Shown one piece after another: positions 32,542 through 42,619 of a stretch of 64,000 nucleotides of DNA. The translations under genes were made by a program, and so were the position numbers. The first letter of the stretch is position 1. The number at the start of each line of letters is the position of its first letter. Below the pieces are notes generated by a model, which saw only the letters and a list, made by a program, of their open reading frames with translations, was not told the origin of the DNA and did not search any database. Source of the DNA: an uncultured Sphingomonadaceae bacterium (GTDB taxonomy: Bacteria > Pseudomonadota > Alphaproteobacteria > Sphingomonadales > Sphingomonadaceae); NCBI GenBank assembly GCA_947501695.1, contig CANMWO010000001.1:992001-1056000 (forward strand). Reading direction: 5' to 3'.

Positions 32542-33783
32542 TCAGGGCTTGAGCGCCTGTTTAAATGGAGAGATATCACCATCACTTGGATTGGGTTTAA
32601 CGCTAACCAGGTGCGCGATCAGCGAATAGATATCCACATTGTCAAATGTTTCAATCTTGCCGTTGCCTGCAATATCGGGACCGCTGGCCAGGAAAAAGGC
32701 GATCATATCCGGGTGAAGATGGTTATATCCGTGGCCGCCGCCAATCCCAGTCATCCATTCTGGCTTGTCCTGATAAACCACCCATCCCGTTGTGGGCAGG
32801 CAGATAATCGACGGCACCCGGGCGTTCTTGCCATATTGCAGGCGGTCAGGGATGTCGGCTTTACCCCAACATTCCATATTGTCATGGGGCTTAAGGAAAG
32901 CGGCATTGACCATGCTCATATCATCAGCAAGTGGCTCAATGCCTGCATAATTGCCATCAACAACCAGCCGATATTTATCGCGTGGCAGGATATTGTCGAG
33001 ATAGATGACGCGGTCGGGATGGGTTTCGGCCATGCCGTGATCTGATGTGATGACGAAATTGACCGGCTGATCTAGGGCTGCAATCTGTTTCGTCAAACTA
33101 CCTATATTCTTGTCGACTGCGCTGATCGCTGCATGGAGCTTTTCACTAGGTGCGGGGCCATAAAAATGCCCGGCTGTATCGACAGTATCAAAATAGAGCG
33201 TGATCAGCTGTGGACGCGTTGCTGCCGGTCGCCGCATCCAGTCAGCAACAGCATTGACGCGGCGGTCGTTGGAAAGGGCTTGTGAAAAGGGCCACCAATC
33301 ACTGGGGCGGGTGCCATCCATCTCGACTTCTGATCCTGGCCAGAACATGGTTGCTGTTCTCACACCTTGCTTTTCAGCCGTTATCCAGATGGGTTCAGCT
33401 TGATCCCACCAAAAGGGATCTTTATTGGCCATCGTAAATCGTTGTCCGGGGCGAGCGATGTCTTCCATACTGTTGCCAACGATACCGTGATTATCAGGCG
33501 TTTTACCCGTGACCAATGTCCAATGATTGGGGAAGGTTTTGGTCGGAAAGCTGGACCGCATGTCGGCATATATGCCGGATGCTGCCAGCGCACTGAGATT
33601 TGGAGTGATGCCGCGATCGAGATAATCGGGTCGAAATCCATCTATGGATATCAATATCGTAACGGGCTCACGGGTTTCGCGAGCTGTGTCGCTAGCAGCG
33701 GGTGCGAATACCGCTTGCGAAGTTGCACATCCAGCGAGCAAAGCACACGCAGCAGCAACCTGTAATATATTCCGAATCATCAC
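32542..33783 (-). CDS. Ectonucleotide pyrophosphatase/phosphodiesterase family lipoprotein
   Basis: Lipobox LLAGC; SIDGFRPDYLDRGITPNL, FPTKTFPNHWTLVTGKTPDNHGI, TSDHGMAE. Confidence 0.9.
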   Translation of the reverse strand: MMIRNILQVAAACALLAGCATSQAVFAPAASDTARETREPVTILISIDGFRPDYLDRGITPNLSALAASGIYADMRSSFPTKTFPNHWTLVTGKTPDNHGIVGNSMEDIARPGQRFTMANKDPFWWDQAEPIWITAEKQGVRTATMFWPGSEVEMDGTRPSDWWPFSQALSNDRRVNAVADWMRRPAATRPQLITLYFDTVDTAGHFYGPAPSEKLHAAISAVDKNIGSLTKQIAALDQPVNFVITSDHGMAETHPDRVIYLDNILPRDKYRLVVDGNYAGIEPLADDMSMVNAAFLKPHDNMECWGKADIPDRLQYGKNARVPSIICLPTTGWVVYQDKPEWMTGIGGGHGYNHLHPDMIAFFLASGPDIAGNGKIETFDNVDIYSLIAHLVSVKPNPSDGDISPFKQALKP

Positions 33784-33827
33784 TTTCCCCTTAGACTGGA
33801 TGCAGTCTAACGGGCTTTTATGACAAG

Positions 33828-34928
33828 TCAGACATTGAATTTGAAATTCATGATATCGCCATCCTGTGCGACGTAATCCTTACCTTCTTGGCGCAACTTG
33901 CCTGCATCGCGCGCCGCGCTTTCTCCGCCGAGTGAGACATAATCGTCGAATGCAATGGTTTCGGCACGAATGAAGCCGCGTTCGAAGTCAGTGTGGATTT
34001 CGCCAGCGGCTTGTGGAGCCTTGGCCCCTTTATGCACTGTCCAGGCACGCGCTTCTTTCGGACCAGCGGTGAAGAAGGTTTGTAAGCTGAGCAATTGATA
34101 TCCGGCGCGGATGACGCGCGCGAGGCCGGATTCTTCGAGGCCGAGTTCCGCCAGATATTCGGTCCGCTCTTCCGCTTCCATGCCAACCAATTCGGATTCT
34201 ATGGCGGCAGATACAATCACAGCTTCTGCGCCATCTGCCTTCGCTTTTTCAAAAACGGTGGCGCTCATCGCATTGCCAGCGGCAGCATCGCCTTCATCTA
34301 CATTGCAGACGTATAATATAGGTTTGGCGGTAATTAGCTGTGATTGATCAAAAATGCGCTGTTCTTCATCATCTTTGGGTTCGGTCAGGCGTGCTGGCTT
34401 GCCCTCGCGGAGCAATTCCAGTGTTTGGCCAAGTACGCTAGCCGCGATCTTGGCTTCTTTGTCGCCGCTGGTTGCTTTCTTTTCGAATGCGGGAACCCGT
34501 TTTTCCAAGCTTTCCAGATCGGAAAGCAGCAATTCGGTTTCGACCACCTCGGCATCAGAAAGGGGATCGATTTTATTCGCTACATGCTGGATATCATCAT
34601 CTTCAAAGCAGCGTAACACATGCACAATCGCATCGACTTCGCGGATATTGCCGAGGAACTGGTTGCCCAAGCCTTCACCTTGCGATGCGCCTTTGACCAG
34701 TCCGGCAATATCGACGAACGCAAGCTGTGTTTCAATGATCTTCGCGCTGCCAGCAATTTTGGCAATTTGGTCTAGCCGCGGATCCGGAACAGCGACCTGA
34801 CCGACATTGGGTTCAATCGTACAAAACGGATAGTTAGCCGCTTGGGCGGCCTGTGTTTCGGTCAGTGCATTGAACAGCGTTGATTTTCCAACGTTGGGAA
34901 GACCAACGATACCGCATTTGAAACCCAT
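33828..34928 (-). CDS. ychF: Ribosome-binding ATPase YchF
   Basis: MGFKCGIVGLPNVGKSTLFNALT, C-terminal GEIHTDFERGFIRAETIAFDDY ... KDYVAQDGDIMNFKFNV; start trimmed from the 467 aa ORF. Confidence 0.95.
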   Translation of the reverse strand: MGFKCGIVGLPNVGKSTLFNALTETQAAQAANYPFCTIEPNVGQVAVPDPRLDQIAKIAGSAKIIETQLAFVDIAGLVKGASQGEGLGNQFLGNIREVDAIVHVLRCFEDDDIQHVANKIDPLSDAEVVETELLLSDLESLEKRVPAFEKKATSGDKEAKIAASVLGQTLELLREGKPARLTEPKDDEEQRIFDQSQLITAKPILYVCNVDEGDAAAGNAMSATVFEKAKADGAEAVIVSAAIESELVGMEAEERTEYLAELGLEESGLARVIRAGYQLLSLQTFFTAGPKEARAWTVHKGAKAPQAAGEIHTDFERGFIRAETIAFDDYVSLGGESAARDAGKLRQEGKDYVAQDGDIMNFKFNV

Positions 34929-35070
34929 TTTGACACTCCGTGGAATTAAGCGTGCTCGATAGCGGGCCTCCTTTGTTATTACCAGTAGCAACATGCAATG
35001 AAGATTGCATTCGTTCGTAAATCGGTGCAGGTTAATAGAAATTAACGATAAAATAACGGGGAGATTGGAT

Positions 35071-36033
35071 ATGAAGGCACGAGTTTTAGGTGCGATAGCG
35101 GGTGGTCTAGTTCTGGCGACAGCGATGCCAGCGCAAGCGGAGCGTGATACCGAACGTTTTACCTCTCTGACGGTATTTGGCGATAGCCTTGTTGATGCTG
35201 GGAATATTTTTACTGCCACTGGTGGTGCCATTCCTTCAGCTGCGAACGGCTATTTCAACGGTCGCTTTACTAATGGCTATGACTACACAGACCTGCTCAG
35301 TATTGAGCTTTTTGGTGCACCCACGGTTGCTTCCTTGCAAGGCGGAACCAATTTTGCATTTGGTGCTGCCCGGGCTTCGAACACGAACCCACAGGTTCCT
35401 GATTTCGGTGAGCAGCTTGGTCTCTATGCTGGCTATTTGGCAGCGGGTAATGAAGTCGATAGGAACGGCCTATATATCCTGAACTTTGGCGGTAATGATC
35501 TTTTCAATGCGCCGGATGACCCCGCCGATGCTGATATTTTCATTCGTCAAGCCGCGCAAGATTATGCTGCGGGTGTTCAGGCTTTGAACGATATTGGCGT
35601 AAGAAATGTCTTGTTGACAGGGTTTCCTGTCGCTGGACCATTGGGGTTCAGTGCTGAGGGATATTTGACACAGGAATTAGCAGCGTTGAGCCTTACGGCT
35701 GACACGACTTTCCTACGTTACAGCTATTTTGATTTTTTTGATCGTGTACTAACCGATCCTGGAGCGCTTGGTTTGCCGACACAGAGGCTGGACATCACTT
35801 GCCAAGCCGCCGGACCGGCAGCGATTGCAAATGGCTGTGATGGTATATTTTCGTTTGACGGAATTCATTTTTCAGCACCGATTCATGAAGCCTTGGCCCG
35901 GGATATTGATAGCCAGTTTAACGTGCTGGGTTCTGTACCAGAGCCGACAACTTGGGCGATGATGATATTGGGTTTCTTCATGACAGGGACCGCTATACGC
36001 CGACGCCAGAAAATTCGGGTCAGCTACAGCTAA
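35071..36033 (+). CDS. SGNH/GDSL hydrolase with PEP-CTERM sorting signal
   Basis: FGDSLVDAGN block I, NFGGNDLF, DGIHFSAPIHE block V; C-terminal VPEPTTWAMMILGFFMTGTAIRRR. Confidence 0.9.
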   Translation: MKARVLGAIAGGLVLATAMPAQAERDTERFTSLTVFGDSLVDAGNIFTATGGAIPSAANGYFNGRFTNGYDYTDLLSIELFGAPTVASLQGGTNFAFGAARASNTNPQVPDFGEQLGLYAGYLAAGNEVDRNGLYILNFGGNDLFNAPDDPADADIFIRQAAQDYAAGVQALNDIGVRNVLLTGFPVAGPLGFSAEGYLTQELAALSLTADTTFLRYSYFDFFDRVLTDPGALGLPTQRLDITCQAAGPAAIANGCDGIFSFDGIHFSAPIHEALARDIDSQFNVLGSVPEPTTWAMMILGFFMTGTAIRRRQKIRVSYS

Positions 36034-36052
36034 GCAGGCAAATTATTTAGTG

Positions 36053-36625
36053 TCAGTCGTCCTGCAGCCGCAGGGCGACTTCGCTAAGAAACCGGGCATC
36101 ATTATCTTTAGCCAACCAATCGGCCTCTGATGCGATAGCGCCCAGCATTCCGGCGAGGGGGTCTATTTCCGCTTTGGTATAATTGCCAAGAACATGGCCG
36201 TGCACGCGGGCCTTATGGCCGGGGTGGCCGATGCCAATCCGTACACGGCGGAAATCCGGGCCGATATGAGCTACGAGGGATTTGATACCATTATGGCCGG
36301 CGGTTCCGCCGCCACGTTTGACTTTGATCTTGAACGGTTCGAGATCGAGCTCGTCATAGAAGACAGTCACATCCTCTGGTTCCAGCTTATAGAAACGCAT
36401 CGCTTCGCCAACGCTGCGTCCGCTTTCGTTCATGAACGTTGCGGGCTTAAGCAATAATAGTTTTTCGGAACCGAGTCGTCCTTCGATGGCCCAACCCTGA
36501 AACTTTTGTTTGGGAGCAGGAAAGCCATGCACTTCTTCCAAGGCGTCAATCACCATGAAACCGACATTGTGGCGGTGGAGCGCATATTGCACACCCGGAT
36601 TGCCAAGGCCGACCCATAGTTTCAT
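36053..36625 (-). CDS. pth: Peptidyl-tRNA hydrolase
   Basis: MKLWVGLGNPGVQYALHRHNVGFMVID, KPATFMNESG, GGTAGHNGIKS. Confidence 0.96.
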   Translation of the reverse strand: MKLWVGLGNPGVQYALHRHNVGFMVIDALEEVHGFPAPKQKFQGWAIEGRLGSEKLLLLKPATFMNESGRSVGEAMRFYKLEPEDVTVFYDELDLEPFKIKVKRGGGTAGHNGIKSLVAHIGPDFRRVRIGIGHPGHKARVHGHVLGNYTKAEIDPLAGMLGAIASEADWLAKDNDARFLSEVALRLQDD

Positions 36626-36652
36626 TTCTTGGTTTCCTTAAAGTCCAGATAC

Positions 36653-36696
36653 AAAAAACCGCCCATACATCGACAAGCGCAGTATGAACGGTTTTT
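36653..36696 (-). terminator. Stem-loop between rplY and pth
   Basis: AAAAACCG..CATAC...GTATG..CGGTTTTT nested inverted repeat with terminal A/T tracts. Confidence 0.55.
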
Positions 36697-36722
36697 CGTT
36701 ACATTGTTTTATGCAGTGAGGT

Positions 36723-37409
36723 CTAGCCGTCTGACTTGTCACCTTCAGCGTCGCCGCCTTCGCCGTCAGTTGCTTCGCCTTCTTCGCCTTCTTCACCCTC
36801 TTCGCCTTCGCCTTCTTCGGCTTCGTCGTCAGAAGATTTCAGTGCGGATGGAGCGGTTACACCAGCAATGGTGAAGTCGCGATCAGTGATCGAGCTTTCG
36901 GAACCATCGGGTAGAGTAACGTTGGAAATGTGAATTGAATCACCAATTTCCAGACCAGTCACATCAACTTCGATCTGATCGGGGATCTTGTCTGCGTCAC
37001 ACATCAGGTCAAGTTCAAAGCGAACAACGTTCAATACGCCGCCACGTTTCAGACCAGGTGACTCTTCTTCATTCACGAATACAACAGGGATATTGACCTG
37101 TACCTTCGCGCCTTTGGCAAGGCGGAAAAAGTCAACATGCAGAGCACGATCAGAAACAGGATCAAAAGCAACATCTTTTGGTAGGGTACGGGTTACTTCA
37201 CCGTTCACATCCACCATGACCAGAGAGTTCATGAAAACGCCGGTGCCGAGCAACTTGTTCAGCGCGCGTTCTTCCAAATGAATTGTCACAGGTTCTTTTT
37301 TATCGCCATAAATAACGGCAGGTATGCGGCCTTCGCGACGTAGTGCGCGGGAGGCTCCCTTGCCAGCCCGCTCGCGAGGCTCGGCTGATAGTGTCAGCTG
37401 ATCACTCAT
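36723..37409 (-). CDS. rplY: 50S ribosomal protein L25/Ctc with acidic C-terminal tail
   Basis: [25 protein letters not shown]; tail [31 protein letters not shown]. Confidence 0.94.
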   Translation of the reverse strand: MSDQLTLSAEPRERAGKGASRALRREGRIPAVIYGDKKEPVTIHLEERALNKLLGTGVFMNSLVMVDVNGEVTRTLPKDVAFDPVSDRALHVDFFRLAKGAKVQVNIPVVFVNEEESPGLKRGGVLNVVRFELDLMCDADKIPDQIEVDVTGLEIGDSIHISNVTLPDGSESSITDRDFTIAGVTAPSALKSSDDEAEEGEGEEGEEGEEGEATDGEGGDAEGDKSDG

Positions 37410-37546
37410 AATGTTGCTCCAAAAATAATGTTTTTACGATTTTTCCGCCACGCCTCCAGGGTGCTCATGGTCGGAAAGAGGGCGCTATAAGCAGGGAGCA
37501 GGGGAAAAGCAAGGAAATTTGGCTGTCTGATTCCGTGTCGCGGCTA

Positions 37547-38344
37547 TTACCGGAAAAACCCGATTTGATTGCTGGTCGCGAGCAAGGTTCCGCTGGCTGA
37601 CCATAGTTCCACACGGGAATCACATTTGCTATTTTTTACCACGGCTCCAGTTACGCGCATGATCAGATAGTCCGATCCTGCCGCGGCTATATCGTCTTCG
37701 CTAGCGAACAGATAAGTGGACATGGCAACGGTCGATCCCGGATGAAATTCTTCGCTGAGAAAAAAAGTCCGCGGCATGGGCACATCGCAAATGGAGACAA
37801 TGCTGATCCGGTCAAGCGGTCTGCCGTCTTCTTCCTTGATCCAGACTATCGTTTCCGGCGTGTCGTTCACCTGAAAAGGAACGCCTTTCGCAATATGTTG
37901 ATCATAGGTGCTGATCCATTGCGGCGCCTGACCCGGCACCGGTTCGAGCTTGGGATTGTCTTCAGGGGCAGAGACTTTAGGCATTTCGATTTGATAGTTG
38001 AGTTCCGTTGGCCGCCTGTTGCTGGTGACAATATCAGCCACGATAGCCAGATTGCCAGCCTGGGAGAGTTCGACCCGCCAAAACTGGGTAGAAGCACCCG
38101 ATTTGAGCAGCTTTGAATCCACGCTGACTTCACCGGGGCCTACCCCGACGATATAGGCGGTTTGCAGGGAAACAATAGGACTGGTGCGATCGGGATGATC
38201 TTCCACGGCTCTCGCCATGATCGCAGCTACCCAGCCGCCAAAGGCTGCACCTGTCGGATTGCGATAAACATCACTGGCTTCGATAGTATATTGCCCGTTG
38301 CCGCACGGTATGAGTGCAGTCTCGCGATCAAACAGAAATGTCAT
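37547..38344 (-). CDS. Acyl-CoA thioesterase family protein
   Basis: Double hot-dog layout; NPTGAAFGGWVAAIMARA, PMPRTFFLSEEFHPGSTVAMSTYLFA. Confidence 0.75.
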   Translation of the reverse strand: MTFLFDRETALIPCGNGQYTIEASDVYRNPTGAAFGGWVAAIMARAVEDHPDRTSPIVSLQTAYIVGVGPGEVSVDSKLLKSGASTQFWRVELSQAGNLAIVADIVTSNRRPTELNYQIEMPKVSAPEDNPKLEPVPGQAPQWISTYDQHIAKGVPFQVNDTPETIVWIKEEDGRPLDRISIVSICDVPMPRTFFLSEEFHPGSTVAMSTYLFASEDDIAAAGSDYLIMRVTGAVVKNSKCDSRVELWSASGTLLATSNQIGFFR

Positions 38345-38365
38345 GAAGTTGCCCTGAAATCTATA

Positions 38366-39280
38366 TTATTGAATTTTTTCGATTTTATACCCGCGCTTTT
38401 CTAGCATGGCTTGAACGGAATCGGGTCCTACCAAATGTGCAGCGCCAACGGCGACGAACGACAGGCCGGGGCTTTGCAGTTTTTTGTCTAACTGTTCCGT
38501 CCAATCCTGATTGCGCGCGACTAGAAGCTTTTCGCGGGTTTTAGGGTCTTCCAATATTCCGCCGCTGGAAAGTTCCACGATCATATCCGTGTCACCCGAA
38601 ATCCAGGCATTGAACAGTTTCTCAAAGGAGCTCTTGGTATCGGCTGCTTCCTCGACAACGCTGGTTAGCATGTCGCGCTGTTGGGATTCTGGCAATGTAT
38701 CAAAATAACCCAGTTGCTGCTCGATAGTTTCCAAGCCTTCGACAGGTTTCTTAAACTCACCAAATTGGGCCACCAGCTTTTTCTCAACACCTTCGCTAGG
38801 ATCGAGCCCTAGATTATTGGTTTGCGCCGATGCTAAAGATAAAGCCGCGGCCCAGCTTTCCATGCGATTGAGCGCAAATTCAGGTATATTGCTCTTGTCG
38901 ATAACCGCATCAAGATCACCACGTAGCGATGGTTTAACTCGCTTTTCAATTTCTGGCTGACCAGGCGAAATGGCGAGTTTTGCGAATATCTTGGCCGCAT
39001 TTTGTGTGTCTTCGAGGCCAAGCACTTCGATAACCAACTTGTCAGAGCTTTTTAACGCCTCTTCAAGGAGGGGAGTACGCCAGTTCACATCTTTTGGTAA
39101 TATGTGAATGGTGCCAAATAAATAGGCCTCACCAACCTGCTCAGGCTCGGTCCCCGTAACTTTCCAAAGAGCTGGCTTGCCGTCCTTTAGCGTGCCTAAT
39201 TGCATGGGTTCTGGGGCGTTAGAGCAGGCCGTCAAGCAGACAGTCGCGATCAGCGTCAATAAGGTTTGAATATATTTCAT
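38366..39280 (-). CDS. TraB/GumN-family lipoprotein, paralogue A
   Basis: Lipobox LTACSN; GTIHILP and GAAHLVG motifs, LEKRGYKIEKIQ end. Confidence 0.9.
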   Translation of the reverse strand: MKYIQTLLTLIATVCLTACSNAPEPMQLGTLKDGKPALWKVTGTEPEQVGEAYLFGTIHILPKDVNWRTPLLEEALKSSDKLVIEVLGLEDTQNAAKIFAKLAISPGQPEIEKRVKPSLRGDLDAVIDKSNIPEFALNRMESWAAALSLASAQTNNLGLDPSEGVEKKLVAQFGEFKKPVEGLETIEQQLGYFDTLPESQQRDMLTSVVEEAADTKSSFEKLFNAWISGDTDMIVELSSGGILEDPKTREKLLVARNQDWTEQLDKKLQSPGLSFVAVGAAHLVGPDSVQAMLEKRGYKIEKIQ

Positions 39281-39347
39281 TTACGATAGGTGGTTATCGT
39301 CGACAGAAATTGAAAGATGCCACGTCAGATAGCCTCTGAAAATAGCT

Positions 39348-40283
39348 CTAATATTTGATCCGCTCGACACGAAATCCGCGTTTCTTAAGTTGGACCTGCA
39401 AGCTGGCGTCTCCGGCCAAATGTCCCGCACCTACTGCCATGAAAACTGTTCCCGGCTGATCCATACGGTCATCAACCCAAACAGCCCAATTGGCATTTCG
39501 ATCGGAAAGAAGTGTCTCATAAAGGATTTTCTCTTCCAAGCCAGCATTCATGAGTTCTGCCAAAGCGTCGATATTGGCATTGGCCCAATGCGCCACCATA
39601 TTTTCCATACCATCAGCCATATCGCCGATGGACGCGACATTGAAGTTCAGGAAACGAATTTGGACATCTTCCGGAAGGTTATCGAAGAAACCCAATTGCT
39701 GCCGAGGCGTTTCAAGGCCGATGATTTTCAAATTCTTGGCCTTGGCGTTAGATATGAGTGATTTTTCGACGCCGCTATTTGTATCATAGCCATTTTTCAT
39801 CAACGGAACGAGAGACATGCTAACACTGGCAAACCAGGGGTCGAGTGGATCAAAAGCGTTTAGTGGCAGTTCTAGTGAAGTCATGGCGGCTTCATATTCT
39901 GTGCGGTCTTCCGCATTAAGTTTGTCGCGCAGCGGAACGCCAGTTGTGTCAATTGCGAGTTCACTCACGATTTTCATCATCTCGGCGGGCTCCGGCTCGA
40001 TCATCTCGATGACCAATTCATCCGAAGCCTCAAACGAATCTTTTACGGCTTCGTCAAACCAAGTGAGACCGGGCTTCAGAATATGAACCGTGCCAAACAG
40101 ATAGATTGTTGTATCTTCATCCTTAAGCACCCAGAGAGCCGGGTCCGGATCGTCCGGTATCGTGGCAATTTCAGCAGCTGCGGGCGCAGTCTCGCTGGCT
40201 GACTGCGGGGGTGTAGCTTGGCAAGCCGCCAATCCCAAAATGAGAGGCAAGGATAATAGGGGAGAAAACCAGCGGCGCATCAT
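39348..40283 (-). CDS. TraB/GumN-family lipoprotein, paralogue B
   Basis: Lipobox LAACQA; GTVHILKPG and GAGHLAG motifs, LKKRGFRVERIKY end. Confidence 0.9.
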   Translation of the reverse strand: MMRRWFSPLLSLPLILGLAACQATPPQSASETAPAAAEIATIPDDPDPALWVLKDEDTTIYLFGTVHILKPGLTWFDEAVKDSFEASDELVIEMIEPEPAEMMKIVSELAIDTTGVPLRDKLNAEDRTEYEAAMTSLELPLNAFDPLDPWFASVSMSLVPLMKNGYDTNSGVEKSLISNAKAKNLKIIGLETPRQQLGFFDNLPEDVQIRFLNFNVASIGDMADGMENMVAHWANANIDALAELMNAGLEEKILYETLLSDRNANWAVWVDDRMDQPGTVFMAVGAGHLAGDASLQVQLKKRGFRVERIKY

Positions 40284-40457
40284 GGGTATTATTCCAGTAT
40301 CTTTGTGAGTTCGGAAATCTGTTAGATTGTCCGTGTTAATCGAGCAATTGTTACTGAAATCCTAGCAATATTTCACTTTCCGAACAAAAAACTACAGCTG
40401 CTGGTGGCAAGTCGGTTATCACTCTGCTAATTGCTTAGTTAAATTAGGAGATTATCG

Positions 40458-42557
40458 ATGAGCCAAGTCCATGCCCGCACCTGCCATATTTGTGAAGCCA
40501 ATTGCGGTGTTTTGGTTGAGGTCGAAGGGCGTGAAATCCTGTCGATTAAGGGTAACCCTGATCATGTCTTAAGCCGCGGACATATCTGCCCAAAGGCAAC
40601 AGCTATAGCCGACCTGCAGGATGATCCTGACCGGTTGCACAAGCCGCAGAAAAAAGTGAATGGCCAGTGGCAGGAAATTGGCTGGGAAACGGCGTTTCAG
40701 GAAATCGCCGTTAAGCTGAAAGACTTGAAGGAAGCTGCTGCCAAGCCTGCTATGTATATGGGTAACCCGAGCGCGCATGATTATGGCATTTCGACGCAAG
40801 TCAGCACGTTGCGCCGTGCCATGGGTCTGAAAAATATCTATTCCGCTTCGACACTGGACCAAATCCCGCATCATGTCGTCCAATATCATATGTATGGGCA
40901 TGTCAGCCTTGCCGCCGTGCCGGATATTGATCGCTGCCAATATCTGGTTATCGTTGGCGGTAATCCGGCCGCTTCCAATGGTAGCATCTGGACTGTACCG
41001 GACTTCAAGAAACGCGTGAAGGAAATGCAGGCGCGTGATGGCAAGCTGATCGTGATTGATCCTCGCCGGACCGAGACCGCGAAACTGGCGGACGCACATC
41101 ATTTCGTGAAACCTGGAACGGACACGGCATTGTTCATCGGTATATTGAAAGCGGTCTTTGACGACGGGCACGCCGATGTTTCTCGCCTCGAAGCCATTAT
41201 GGATGACAGTTGGGATAACATCGAGCCAGCTATTGCCGGCTTTGATATGGAACAGCTGTCCGCTCATTGTGGTATTTCGGTCGACGATATGCGGGAAATG
41301 GCCGCGCAATTGGGCGCCGATCAACCGGCCGCAATTTATGGGCGCATGGGTGTTTCGGTTTGCGAGTTTGGAACACTCAACCAATGGCTGATTCAGGTCA
41401 TTAACATCGCGACGGGCAATTTGGACCGCGAAGGCGGTACGATGGTGCCAGAGCCTGCGCTGGATACAATTAACCTGGTGGGCAGGGGCTCTGTGCGCAA
41501 GATCGACACCATACGTGGTGAAATGCCGGTAGTCATGGGTGAGTTACCGACTATTACGCTGGCGGACGAATTGCTGCGTGAGGATGAAGAGCGGATCCGG
41601 TCGTTGTTCGTTATTACGGGCAATCCTGTGCTTTCCTCGCCTGATGGAGCCAAGCTGGATCGCGCGTTGGAGAAACTTGACCTGATGGTCTCGTTTGACA
41701 TGTACGTCACCGAAACCAGTCGCCATGCCGACTATATTCTTCCGCCATGCGGGCCGCTGGAAAAGGACCATTATCCGTTCTTCTTTGGACCGCTGGCAAT
41801 CCGCAACTACGCGAGCTACTCGCCTGCGATTTTCGACATTCAGGATGGCGAGAAAGCTGATTGGGAAATTATTGCAGAGCTGGCGCGCGAGATATTGGCA
41901 ACCGACGGTCAGGATGTGCCCAATATCCGGGAGCCGCGGGACGTGCTCGACAATATGTTGCAAAGCTCGCCTGCTGGCCTGACCTTGGCCGAGGTCGAGG
42001 CCGCACCGAACGGGATTGATCTGGGGCCGTTGCGTTCTTGCTTGGCGGACCGTTTGCTGACGGAAGACAAAGAAATTCAATGTGCGCATCCTGATTTTCT
42101 CGCCGAGTTACAGCGTTTTGGCGGTTCACTTGATGACATGCGTTCGGATATGCTGCGCCTTATCGGCCGCCGCCATGTGCGGAGCAATAATAGCTGGCTT
42201 CATAACAGCAAGCGCCTGCTCAAAGGGCCGGACCGCTGCACCTTGATGATCCATCCCGATGATGCCGCCAAGCGCGGTCTGTCTGATGGCGACATGGCGG
42301 TAGTCGAAAGCCGTGTGAACAATGTCGAAATCGTTGTGGCTGTCACGGATGACGTCATGCCCGGCGTGGTGTCTATCCCGCATGGCTTCGGTCATGGCCG
42401 TGAAGGGGTGGGCTTGTCTGTCGCAGCCTCAAAACCGGGGGTCTCGATCAATGATTTGACTGATCCGACCCGTTTCGACCCGTTGTCCGGCAACGCCGTA
42501 TTGAACGCTACGCCAGTCACTGTGGAGCGAGCAGTCGAGATGGTGGCCGCTGAGTGA
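40458..42557 (+). CDS. Molybdopterin-dependent oxidoreductase (4Fe-4S, FdhF/NapA-like superfamily)
   Basis: N-terminal CHICEANCG...GHICPKA cluster, MGNPSAHDYG, LFVITGNPVLSSPDG; C-terminal molydopterin dinucleotide-binding region SIPHGFGH. Confidence 0.92.
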   Translation: MSQVHARTCHICEANCGVLVEVEGREILSIKGNPDHVLSRGHICPKATAIADLQDDPDRLHKPQKKVNGQWQEIGWETAFQEIAVKLKDLKEAAAKPAMYMGNPSAHDYGISTQVSTLRRAMGLKNIYSASTLDQIPHHVVQYHMYGHVSLAAVPDIDRCQYLVIVGGNPAASNGSIWTVPDFKKRVKEMQARDGKLIVIDPRRTETAKLADAHHFVKPGTDTALFIGILKAVFDDGHADVSRLEAIMDDSWDNIEPAIAGFDMEQLSAHCGISVDDMREMAAQLGADQPAAIYGRMGVSVCEFGTLNQWLIQVINIATGNLDREGGTMVPEPALDTINLVGRGSVRKIDTIRGEMPVVMGELPTITLADELLREDEERIRSLFVITGNPVLSSPDGAKLDRALEKLDLMVSFDMYVTETSRHADYILPPCGPLEKDHYPFFFGPLAIRNYASYSPAIFDIQDGEKADWEIIAELAREILATDGQDVPNIREPRDVLDNMLQSSPAGLTLAEVEAAPNGIDLGPLRSCLADRLLTEDKEIQCAHPDFLAELQRFGGSLDDMRSDMLRLIGRRHVRSNNSWLHNSKRLLKGPDRCTLMIHPDDAAKRGLSDGDMAVVESRVNNVEIVVAVTDDVMPGVVSIPHGFGHGREGVGLSVAASKPGVSINDLTDPTRFDPLSGNAVLNATPVTVERAVEMVAAE

Positions 42558-42619
42558 TTGGGTCAAATGGTGGCCTCAACAAGAGCATGAGCGCCGTTTG
42601 GCAGTCACGATAAGGCTAT

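Noticed and set aside
36770-36835. Short tandem repeats of cttcgc/cttctt as a CRISPR-like or satellite array
   Set aside because: They are in-frame codons for the Glu/Gly tail of L25; no spacer-repeat structure.
40569-41384. 271 aa antisense ORF in the molybdopterin oxidoreductase gene
   Set aside because: No domain and full overlap with a well-supported gene; codon-bias artefact.
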